The notes under the pieces were generated by a model. It was not told the origin of the DNA, made no database searches, and was given only the letters and a program-made list of their open reading frames with translations. Positions 55,059-64,000 of a stretch of 64,000 nucleotides of DNA are shown piece after piece. Source of the stretch: Aplidium turbinatum (Eukaryota > Chordata > Ascidiacea > Aplousobranchia > Polyclinidae); the NCBI GenBank assembly GCA_918807975.1, contig OU964919.1:40183824-40247823 (forward strand). The letters are read 5' to 3'. Made by a program: the position numbers and the translations under genes. Numbering within the stretch: the first letter of the stretch is position 1; each line of letters opens with the position of its first letter.

Positions 55059-55240
55059 CAGGGATGGAGGAGCCACGTAGGCCTCGTGGGCCTGGGCCTA
55101 CCTACTTTATTTTCTGGGTGGGTCTGGCCCACCCACTTTTGAAAGTCAAATTTTTTTGAAAAGATAGTGAAAACGGCAAGTTAGAGAAGAAGTTCCAGAA
55201 AAAAAGCTCTTTACTCATTTGATACACACTAGTTTGATTA

Positions 55241-56035
55241 CACAGGCCAACAAAAAATTTTGGCACAAAAGGTGAGAGTAATTTTAGAGTATTTCAGGGC
55301 CCCCTGATTCCAAAAATGCACTTAGTTTTTTCGAATTTTCAAAACTACCAGGAATTGAATTTCGAACCAAGATTACATTCTTCCGTAACAACAAGGATAA
55401 AATTTTAAGCAGCTACTTTATTGAAGAACACAACTTTGTATTCTGTAATTATATAAATGGCCTTCGTACCTTGATGGGTGTTGCTCAGTATAGTAAGCCT
55501 ACCATAATAAAGCATTGCGTTTGTTCATCGATGCCTTTGTTTTGCTTATTCGTCTAGTTTGTTAAGCAAAACAATGTATGTATTTTATTTGTAGTCTACT
55601 TAGTAGCTTAGTTAGTAAGTCTGATATTGTTGAAGTCAACAAATATATTAAGGCAAAGCCCTAGTTATATATTCTACATCTTGTATCCTAACAAAGGCTT
55701 GCTTCACGTCGTATTTTGATTACTAGGCCAGTAGGCTATACATTAAATAGCCGTTTGTTTGGGTTGTAGGCTAATCAACGTAGTTGGTATAAATGGCGTT
55801 TATACAACTCAGAAATGTGCCTGGGATTGCTTTCAGTTTTGTCTATGTAATAAATGACACGATGTTAAATCTATAGGCGCTCAAAACTGCGAAAAAAATG
55901 TTTTTGCTGTAGGTTATTTTAAAAACTAGAGCCAATTCGAAAAAACAAGTGCATTTTCGGAATCAAGGGCCTCGAAATACCCTAAAATGACTCTCACATG
56001 CCGTGCCTTTAAAAAAAATTTTTTGTTTGCCTGTG
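55241..56035. mobile_element. CACA-ended element with TTA duplication, copy 2 (short)
   Basis: Ends CACAGGCCAACAAAAAATTT and, inverted, CACAGGCAAACAAAAAATTT, flanked by TTA (55238-55240 and 56036-56038). Inverted similarity extends about 100 bases on each side. No coding sequence is recognised. Confidence 0.88.
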
Positions 56036-56396
56036 TTATCTTTGATAGCTCAACGATGAAATCTAATCTTCAAACTTTTCTGTTGAGCCCACTATTGATG
56101 GGCAGTACGTGTAGGTAGGGTTGCATGTGACCGGTGGAGTAATCTATCAATCAATCTAATTGTTCTCCAAGGTTAAAACAATGATATCATTACATATTAT
56201 GCAGTGCATGCACGTAGGCCTACTATATAATGCTGCACATGGGCGCCGATCGCTCTGTAAAATTGGTGGGGACATTTACTAGGAAAGGTTGGAAGGGGCG
56301 ACGAGCGAAGCGAGCTAGGAAGATTGGGGGTCTGTTCTGACAAACAAACAAATACAGTAGGTACAAGTCTAATGCGATGTAGCCTATACTGTATTC

Positions 56397-56743
56397 AGGG
56401 GTGGCCAACTTCTCGTCGAATGGGATCGACTAAAAAATTTCTTATTTTCTAGCGATCGACCGGTCGGTGATGAAGTCACTGAGCAATTTTTGTGACACCA
56501 TAAGATGTGTGGGAAGAAAGTGTGTTGTATAAGTGTGTATGAGTATGATTGACAGGTATTCTATTTTCATACTTAAAAAAAACCCTGATCGAATTTTGTT
56601 TGAGTTGATCGACAATATTTCTCACTTTGATTGAAAAATGTGCTGTATAGGAATCTTGTAACTTCAATACAAAACCCGACGCGATCGACCAATTGAGACT
56701 TGGCGATCGACCGGTCGATCTCGATCGACGTGTTGGCCACACC
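56397..56743. mobile_element. Small non-autonomous hAT element (CAGGGGTGGCCAAC family)
   Basis: Ends CAGGGGTGGCCAACTT and, inverted, CAGGTGTGGCCAACA, with CTGTATT repeated on both sides. The phrase GATCGACCGGTCG occurs near both ends. Confidence 0.82.
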
Positions 56744-56751
56744 TGCTGTAT

Positions 56752-57040
56752 TTGGTTGGTTGGTTTTGAATCTTTATCCTCGAACTGACAAAGCCTTGAT
56801 TGGTTATTCCTGGTAGTTTCGCATAGCCTACTTGTAGTGTGGAGGCTTTTGACACAGGGCCAGTTACCGAGATTGGCAGAGTGAGTTTTCCGATTGTTGA
56901 AGTGTTGTTGCCGAGGAATTATTACATTTACTAGGTGCCGCGGAATGGAGAGCAGTCGTGAAAATGCGTTGCTCAAGAGCACACCCCGAGAGTCGAACTT
57001 GAGCAGGGCGCGTAACAACTGAGCTCGTCGGCCGGACAAA
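56752..57040 (-). mobile_element. tRNA-derived SINE, family A, copy 3
   Basis: Minus-strand copy of the SINE at 2402-2722. The head (reverse complement GACGAGCTCAGTTGTTACGC and TTCGACTCTCGGGG) is at the right end and the body at the left, ending in a GGTTGGTTGGTT tail on the plus strand. Confidence 0.85.
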
Positions 57041-58701
57041 TATATTTTAATTATCAGTGTCAGCATTGGGCACTGGACAGCAGACGTCCAAACACTCGGC
57101 AACGAGTCTCCGGCGAATTAAAAACGAAGTCCTCGGAGAGACCATGGATGTTGATCGTATTGAAAACTGTGTTGTGCACATGGCAGACTATTGCATGATT
57201 TAGCCGTTTCTGTGTGATGGTAGATCGTAACCAAGTTTTGACACGTCGCAAAGTTGAAAATGACCGTTCAGTTGAACACGAGCTGGCTGGTGAAATGAGC
57301 AAAAGTCGCACAAAAAGTTTCACTTGCGGAAACATTTGTCGAACGGCGGATGAAAGAACTCAGGATAATCGTCTACCACATGTGATCGTAGCTTTCCACT
57401 AAAGTGAGATTTTTGTAGAATTCAGAAATATTGTAGTGCTCAAGATTGGTTGACTTGAAATAGTCAGTAAGATTTTGCTGCGCGCTGTGAATGACTGCAA
57501 AATACTCTGACCGATATTTCGTCTCAGGTGTTTAAAGTTGAGGAGGTTGACCATGGCCAAATTGGCCATGTCCATGCTGGAGACGATTTGGGATCTTTTT
57601 GGGACGTGACCGGTTCAATACCTCAAGCCTTTCAGCATTTACATAGACGCGATGAAATTATTCTTCACTGTGTAGATGGCGGAGTTTAGCACTACAAAGT
57701 TCAGCACCTTTAAGCATGCCAGCCACAATCACCGTGCAACCTTGCAAGGCTTTTGTTAAAACGATCTAGACACTGAATGCAGACACTGCCGCTAATAACC
57801 TAATCACACTCGACCCACGAGAAAAAGATTTCAAAAGCCAACTAGTAGCTGTTGCTACATTTGAATGAAATTGACTCACGGTTACTTCCAAGACTTCCAA
57901 TACTGACTTATAATTATCAAGCACTGCTTTTACAGCAGCTGCACAGTGCACATGTGAGCCATCTTGTTGGGATTAATTGGTTTCCGTTTTGATGCCGCCT
58001 GAGGCAAAGACTCTTCAGAATAAAGATTCAGGTAGGCTACAGATGCTTGAATTTCAAAGAAACCATTATGTTATAAAAAATAATTAAAAAAGATGGTGGG
58101 GACGTGTAAAAAGATGGTGGGGACATGTCCCCACTGTCCTATAGGGATCGGCGCCCATGATGCTGCAGATTATTTCTCCCAGGTTGGTATTATAACTGTG
58201 TGTGTATTTTGCCTTTTTATTTGTGTGTCCATCGCCATATTTTGTACAGCGCTATAGAGCAATTTAACAATTTTGTAATTTGTTTGGCCAAATCGGGCCC
58301 AAAAACGGAATGTTTTTGCTGGTTGACACAAAAGGCAATCATGAAAACACAATGTATAAGCGATTTGAAGTTTTAGGAATGCAACAATGTTATGGGGGGT
58401 CTGGGGGGCGAAGCCCTCCAGAAGTTTTATTAACTTTGACTGCTACGCCTTTGGGCCCACCTACTTTTAAAATGGTTCCTCCATCCCTGGCTATGTTGAT
58501 TGCCTACATGCATGTGGCAACATTTTTATACACTGGTTGAAGTGCCAAAGGAACCTCATATGAGATGTGCACACCATACGACTCTATTATACTAATTCTT
58601 TCTAGACAACATTATGAGAAACAATGGCAATTTTACTGAGTGGTTTTCATATCGATACGCTGTTAAAATCGAAACTTAAGCCAAGTTTAGCTTAAGACAT
58701 A

Positions 58702-59857
58702 GGGGAAGGTTTGGTTAGTTGAGCCGGGTAACGGTTGATCCATCCGGTTTTATCGCAACTTCGTGCATGATTAGTCAACCGTTTCATAACGAAAATATGG
58801 AAAAACTTGAAGTCTATCAGGACATGTAGTTTTAGGGATTTTCTACAAGCAGAAAAATTGTGAAGCAGTTAAATGTAAAATGGTAGGTAAAAGTAGTTTT
58901 GAGAAAAATAAGAAATGTGTTATTTTTTCCTAAGATGTTTCATCGTTGTCTTAATGGAAATACTGGGATAGGTGAGGGTAACTTACTCTTTGTTTTAGTA
59001 GTTCTAGTTGCTTGATTAGCCAGTTGGTTCTTGGCAATTTTTCATGAATTTTGAAAATGGCGGCGATGTTAACAGTTGAGCCACTTGCAATGTTCACGGT
59101 TGAGCCATGCCTTTATCATAAGGAATGTAGTTTATGAGCCGATGGTCCTTACGTACTGCCCTAATTTTGTTGTACCGTACTGTAATTGATGCGTAGAACT
59201 GGTGTCCTAGCCGGGGGCGGTCCACTGCTCCCCTTAAACTTCCATAAGAGTATTTTTTTTTGTAATGCGCCAGTTTGAAGGTGATTTTTTTAGCACTCCC
59301 CCCTTATATTTTTCTCGATAGCAACGCCACTGGTTGCTAATGTTCGTTTCCTTCACAAACCTCGCGAAATCGTTTCAGAAAGGTAAAAACACCTTCGTGC
59401 AAAGTTTCCTATTCAATGATTCTCAGTGTTTTCAGAAATATAAATTTCTGTTCGTTCAGTGTTCACTGTTCTTTCATTTTAAGACACTAGACACAATACA
59501 CAGTTCAAACTTTTTTTGATTGTTTATTTGCAAGATATTCAAGAGAAGAGTTTATTGTGATTGATACAGATTGAGCTCTGTTTTGGGATATCTTTTGGAA
59601 GTGAAATAATTGTGGATCAACCGTGAACAACGGGTGGCTCAACCGTGAAATTTAGGGTATCATTTGAGCCGGCTAAATTTCAATTTTGAAATGCCGATAA
59701 ATGATATAAATCGGGGTCAGTCGCAAACATAAACATGTTCACAAAAACCGCATAAGACTGAAATTTATCATGATGGATTCGGATTTTTGGTAAAGTTTGT
59801 CGTTAAATTTTTATTGCAGAAAAATCGATTTCTGGCTCAACTAACTAGACCTTCCCC
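58702..59857. mobile_element. GGGGAAGG-ended element with repeated GTTGAGCC words
   Basis: Ends GGGGAAGGTTTGGTTAGTTG and, inverted, GGGGAAGGTCTAGTTAGTTG, flanked by TA (58700-58701 and 59858-59859). The word GTTGAGCC or GTTGATCC recurs: 58717, 58732; 59073, 59096; 59613, 59635; 59833. No transposase is recognised. Third member of the class with 8987-9946 and 35586-36968. Confidence 0.85.
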
Positions 59858-59859
59858 TA

Positions 59860-61252
59860 ATATGATGCAACCCATGACATAAATTCTTTGCTTTTAGTTG
59901 TTCTCAAAATTGTTGTTTGAGAGCCCATTTTTTGTGTTGTTTCCCTACCAGTCCTGATTGCTCTCGGAGGCCCTGAGCTCTATGTTAACTTTTATCATAA
60001 ACTTTGAAACTACATTAAAATCACTTCTGTTGTTGAAACCATATGGTAATTTCTTTGTTCACTCTGTCTTCGTTGTTCTTGTTAGAAAGAAAACTCTGTC
60101 ATTTTTACATTGCTTTATTGTTTGAAGATGTTAAATCTATGTAAAGAAAGAACGGATTTTGCTGTCTGGGATAATCCTGTTTTGCTTTTACTCAGATTGT
60201 TTGACCACTTCTTTCACGTAATAGTTTCTGTCCAACTATATTTTCTTTTTGTTTATTTTGTTTTGCTTTTGTTACTTACGACGACGACGCAAGTAAACTG
60301 TCTGATAGAAATCTACAATAAAAAGGGTAGCCTACTCAAACCTAGCGTTATTTATATTTGTATTTTAATGAGTATCCTACATGATTAGTCATAAACGTGC
60401 TACAGACTCTACAGTGCAAATGGAATGCTTTTGGTTCTTTGTTAGAAGCTGTCGTGTGAAAATCAATAATTTAAAAATCAACAAGTTTGCAAAGTAGAAC
60501 TTTCAGATAATTTGAATAGTATTGCAAGCTACTCCTCTCACATCGAAATGTCTACATGCGATTGTAAGCCAAAACCACACAAACAAAAAGTCAATATTTT
60601 AAGTACTATTGCTAAGGGATGCTTGGTTCCATAAAAGTAGAAATTATGAGTTTCGGAAAGCACTGGCTTATGAAAATTAAACGCAATTTTTGTTTCAATT
60701 TGATATTGAAAACGATACAAACCTTTGATATCAAGCCGATTTCATTAGTCATTTTTGCATTGCACAACAAGGTTAACCGTCATTATTTACTGAAAACTTC
60801 AGTCATTGTTTACATTATAATTATAACATAATGTAAATAATGCCAAATTTTCCAACTAGTAAAATATTTATGGGTTTCTTGTCTTGCATCAAAGATTTCA
60901 GAAGTAAAGCACGATGTATAAGATTCGCACGCAACCCTGTCTAATATAATTCACTGGCACACACACTCCGCACTGCGTTGGAGCGGGCTCATTGTTTTGC
61001 AGCGCTTTGCGTAAAATTGGATTAGCACGATATTAAAAGGCGGCAAGATAAAGCAAAATAATCGTTTTTGCGAACCTTTGCAAAAAAATGAAACATCAAG
61101 TTAAGCATACAAAATGTCAAAATATTAACTTTTCAAATTTATACACAAGTGATTTTTCTACACAGTAGTACAAATTCCGTTCAACAAGAACCAGCAGATC
61201 ACATGTAACAGCTGGCTGAATTTGGTCCAAAAACGACCCCCTTGAGCAGTTA
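59860..61252. other. No recognisable gene
   Basis: A/T-rich. A 92-codon hydrophobic frame at 60110-60388 has no family resemblance. Confidence 0.4.
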
Positions 61253-63893
61253 ACCTGCAAAAAATGGTTGAAAAGCAAAAGGTTGTCTTTTATATCTCAT
61301 ATCTCAAGATAAACGTGCCACAGATAAGAAAAAAATAGTGCATATATTTACGTGAGATTATTTACATTACTGCAACTTTAAGATACAGTGCAGTATACGT
61401 ATTACATTTTGTTAAATTTTTACAATAACTTTCTTACCAAAAGGTTAAAGTAGGCATACTTTTTAAATGTAGGAATATAATAACCTACATTTTTACAAAC
61501 GTCATTTCAACTGCTATAGCGTAGTGCGCTATTTGCAGCCTGCGTGCATGCATGACAAATTATTGATAAAATCGTTAAATACATGTAGGCTACCGGTACA
61601 TCAATTTCTTTAATTAATAAAAGCTAAGCAGTAAGCATATACATTTTTAAACTTTATGGTTGTTACTACTGAAAGAAAAGTCAAAGTTTATTTTATTCGT
61701 ATCCCCGAGAAATAGTAAAATTAATTGCCTTCCTTGTTGATCACTGAACAAAGAGTTTTCAATCTTTCTATTAAACTTCTGCACGATTCTTTGGTAGCTC
61801 GATTGAAACCACGGTTTCTCAAATTGTAAATTAAGCAATTCCACAAACTATTGCTCATCAAAACAACAGTTGATATGGGAACTAGTGCAGAAAATAAAAT
61901 AGGTTGTTCATACCAATTATAAAAATGTGAAAGCCACATGTCCATTGCAGTAATTGTGATCGGAGTCATGCAAACAGTGAAGACCAGCACCATGATCGCA
62001 AGAGTTTTTAAGAGCTCCCATTCTATTTTCTGCTGTCTGCTTTCCTGAGTCTGGTGAACAAGTTTTTTCCTATTTTCTTTCTTGTAGATGCAGAATGTTG
62101 CAATTGTGATAATCCACATGCCAATGAAAGGAATTAGCAATAAACATGAATACATAATTGTACCTTCTATTTCTGCAATAATGACCAGAGTTGATACAAA
62201 TACGCGATGATATAGACCAGGCACAAACAATGGAAAGGAAGAAAATAAAGAAATCACTATCCAAATGACCAGAGAAACATATTTAGCAATATTTTTCGAA
62301 TTTTCTTTTGTGTATTTGAATGGCCGATGAATTGCCCAAAATCTGTCTACTGCTGCTGCAGTTAATGTGTAAATGGAAACACCCAACGACAAACTGGTAA
62401 CAAAACCAGCAAAATTCACATAATGCTTTGAGATTGAGCCCTCTCTCCTTTCAAAACTGGAGTATCCAGGCTTAGTGACTTCGAAAGTCCAATTGACTAT
62501 AAAACTTGGTAAGACAAATAGCCCAACCAGCAAATCTGCAACAGCCAATGATATCTTGTAATACGCTTGACCGTTCTTACGTAAGCTTTCATAATGCGTC
62601 AATACGTAGAGAACGACGAGATTAAATGCGATCACAAGAAGAGAAAGAATTCCTATCACGCTCATGGTGATGACGTTACCCACTCGGCAGCTGCAAAGAA
62701 TTGAAACCAAATATTAGTAGTCTACTCTTCTTTAAAAAAAATTATTAAATAAAGACTTTTGCAACTTCATAATATCTCATAAAGTTTTATTTAGGTAACG
62801 CTTTATCATATTTCGGTGCCAAGTCAGTCCACTTCAATCAAACGGTTATTCTGACTATTATGGCTTAATGATAAACCTTAAAGTTTAAGTTACACCAACG
62901 ATACAAAGCAGCATTGTTTTAATTATAAGGCAAGCAGCAATAAATGAGCCTAACAAGCTAACTCAAAAAAATAAACATAAATACTTAGAGCTCTTGAGGC
63001 AGGGTATCCTATCATCTGAGAGCAAAATCGTTGTCATTTTTGGATTTTTATAGTCAAAACCATGGAAATCAATGCGAGAAGCTAAACAATTTGCCTTTTG
63101 AACAAGTTTAGGCTATTTATCCATGCTTGCTATGTGCTTGTAGAAAGTTTTCACTGTATTTTCGTGATCAGGGCCGTGTTAACCGGTCCCCGTATCCCCT
63201 GGCCGGGGGTTCAGGGCTGAATAGGGGCCTATTCATTTTAGTCTGTTTATTGTTTAAACTGTTAGACTGTTTAAAAATAAAAAGTCTGCTACAGAAGCTC
63301 AATATTCAATAGGTTGAATCATGCAAAACCGTATTTAGGGTACTGCTTTCTAGCCCACGATTGGGGGCCTACCTTTGCTTAGGGGCCAACGCATATTTAG
63401 TTCGCGCATCGTTTTTCGGCTTCTAATTTCACATGTAGGCCTACCGGTAACATTTAATATGCAATTTTCTTTCCATTTTTGTAAAAATTTTCTTTCTTGC
63501 TTCGCTCCCTCAAACACGTTTTATTCACCTCTGCTATCGCCTACTAGACCTGTAGGCTATAGTTGGGGATTAAGAAGTGAAAAGTTTTTTTGTGTCCCAA
63601 AAAACTAACAAAATGATGCAATATTCCGAAGTAAACATTGCTCATTCAGATAACCTAGTTAATTAAGAATTAAATAGATAAATTTCAGTGTTAATCGAGA
63701 TAGGTTATGAAGTGAAAATGCTATCGATGAAGGTGGGGATATCTCAGATAAATTTTTGAAGTTTTAACTTGCTTAAAGGCTATAGGCCTACTGTACAAAC
63801 ATTTAGAAAATAAATCATTGATAGCCTACCCTTCTGTGGTCGTTAATGAAATTTTTTTGAAATTATGGCAGGTTAACTTAAAATTTAAACTAA
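61253..63893. repeat. Segmental duplication, copy 2 (GPCR block)
   Basis: Same-orientation match to 6235-8986, including the receptor, both flanks and the start of the CAGGGCCGT-ended hAT. The match ends at about 63893, just where copy 1 has its GGGGAGAG insertion. Confidence 0.85.
61721..62710 (-). CDS. Class A (rhodopsin-like) G protein-coupled receptor, copy 2
   Basis: 329 residues, clearly a paralogue of 6706-7782. It keeps LAVADL in helix 2, DRFWAIHRP after helix 3, an NCLIY motif in helix 7 and the same missing extracellular disulfide. The first extracellular loop is 29 residues shorter (TFEVTKPGYSSFERREGS), and that is the main difference. Helix 6 and loop 3 also differ (TAMDMWLSHFYNWYEQP). 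The same TTCTTTGCAG acceptor-like sequence overlaps the listed start. A minus-strand AATAAA lies near 61690. The frame is intact, so both copies may be functional with different ligand preference; that is inference. Confidence 0.9.
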   Translation of the reverse strand: MVSILCSCRVGNVITMSVIGILSLLVIAFNLVVLYVLTHYESLRKNGQAYYKISLAVADLLVGLFVLPSFIVNWTFEVTKPGYSSFERREGSISKHYVNFAGFVTSLSLGVSIYTLTAAAVDRFWAIHRPFKYTKENSKNIAKYVSLVIWIVISLFSSFPLFVPGLYHRVFVSTLVIIAEIEGTIMYSCLLLIPFIGMWIITIATFCIYKKENRKKLVHQTQESRQQKIEWELLKTLAIMVLVFTVCMTPITITAMDMWLSHFYNWYEQPILFSALVPISTVVLMSNSLWNCLIYNLRNRGFNRATKESCRSLIERLKTLCSVINKEGN

Positions 63894-64000
63894 AACTTCT
63901 ACCTAATCCAATTTTAATTTGATGTATTTGGCTATATAGCCTACAAAGTGTGCAATGTGCATCTTGACAATAAAATATAATTGCTCTTAAAAACGCCTAA
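63169..64000. mobile_element. CAGGGCCGT-ended hAT-like element, copy in GPCR block 2 (left part)
   Basis: Begins CAGGGCCGTGTTAACCGG after TTCGTGAT and follows the interior of 8258-8986. It runs to or past the window edge, and no right end is seen. Confidence 0.65.

Larger units (their letters stand above)
56238..58159 (-). mobile_element. hAT DNA transposon nested in a hAT, with transposase remnant
   Basis: Ends CATGGGCGCCGATC and the exact inverse, flanked by an exact 8-base duplication ATGCTGCA (56230-56237 and 58160-58167). On the minus strand, 57060-57335 encodes the hAT dimerisation region: SPASSCSTERSFSTLRRVKT, then WLRSTITQKRLNHAIV. An upstream piece (57766-57951) reads AAVKAVLDNYKSVLEVLE. 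The frame is broken and the catalytic part incomplete. It holds a small hAT (56397-56743) and a SINE (56752-57040). Confidence 0.93.
55059..58489. mobile_element. Large hAT-family element containing further transposons
   Basis: Ends CAGGGATGGAGGAGCCA and, inverted, CAGGGATGGAGGAACCAT. An exact 8-base duplication GCTATGTT flanks it (55051-55058 and 58490-58497). Subterminal AAGTAGGTGGGCCCA is shared with the small copy at 12698-13253. It holds a CACA-ended element (55241-56035) and another hAT (56238-58159). What remains of its own sequence has no transposase. Confidence 0.93.

Noticed and set aside
60110-60388. Hydrophobic 92-codon protein
   Set aside because: Low-complexity T-rich sequence, no family resemblance, no splice sites or flanking conservation.

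Overview
This looks like intergenic and intronic DNA from an animal: A+T-rich, with few host genes, no operons and very many transposable elements. A marine invertebrate chordate, probably an ascidian tunicate, is my best guess. It rests on general character (rhodopsin-like receptor genes with weak introns, tRNA-derived SINEs, BEL/Pao, hAT, piggyBac and Harbinger elements, and a strong excess of the palindrome TAGGCCTA). Nothing in the window proves the species.

Host genes are sparse. Two class A GPCR genes (6706-7782 and 61721-62710, minus) are diverged duplicates that share several hundred bases of flank and an adjacent hAT insertion. A 230-residue secreted cysteine-rich protein occurs twice (11735-12427 and 16809-17501, minus) inside a block of about 1.1 kb that appears identical in both copies. 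A candidate three-exon gene of 127 codons (40301-41453, minus) is supported by phase-compatible splice sites, with a perfect CRE palindrome upstream. A further ORF at 53839-54417 has an unfamiliar but protein-like sequence.

Most of the rest is layered mobile DNA whose ends and target-site duplications can be read directly. 0-5 kb: a BEL/Pao copy cut by the window edge, a tRNA SINE, two hAT elements and a MITE nested in a SINE. 6-18 kb: GPCR copy 1, a hAT carrying a GGGGAGAG-ended element, the duplicated secreted gene, and a hAT transposase gene split by a CACA-ended element. 18-25 kb: SINEs, hAT remnants and a hairpin-bearing element. 25.6-31 kb: a large inverted repeat broken by a hAT, then another hAT. 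31-34.4 kb: a Harbinger-like element carrying a shortened piggyBac. 35-38.5 kb: a ZBED-type hAT pseudogene split by a GGGGAGGG-ended element, then a hAT-like repeat split by a LINE. 39-48 kb: GTTGGC-rich satellite arrays on either side of the candidate host gene and a TTAA-flanked piggyBac-like element. 48.2-53 kb: a broken BEL/Pao element. 55-58.5 kb: hAT within hAT within hAT. 58.7-59.9 kb: a third GGGGA-ended element. 61-64 kb: GPCR copy 2.

The most unusual signals are three things. First, three TA-flanked elements carry about eight copies each of a short word, and the word differs between elements but is nearly uniform within each. Second, hammerhead-ribozyme-like cores lie in a fold-back repeat and at one other site. 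Third, the identical 1.1 kb secreted-gene block ends abruptly against much more diverged flank.
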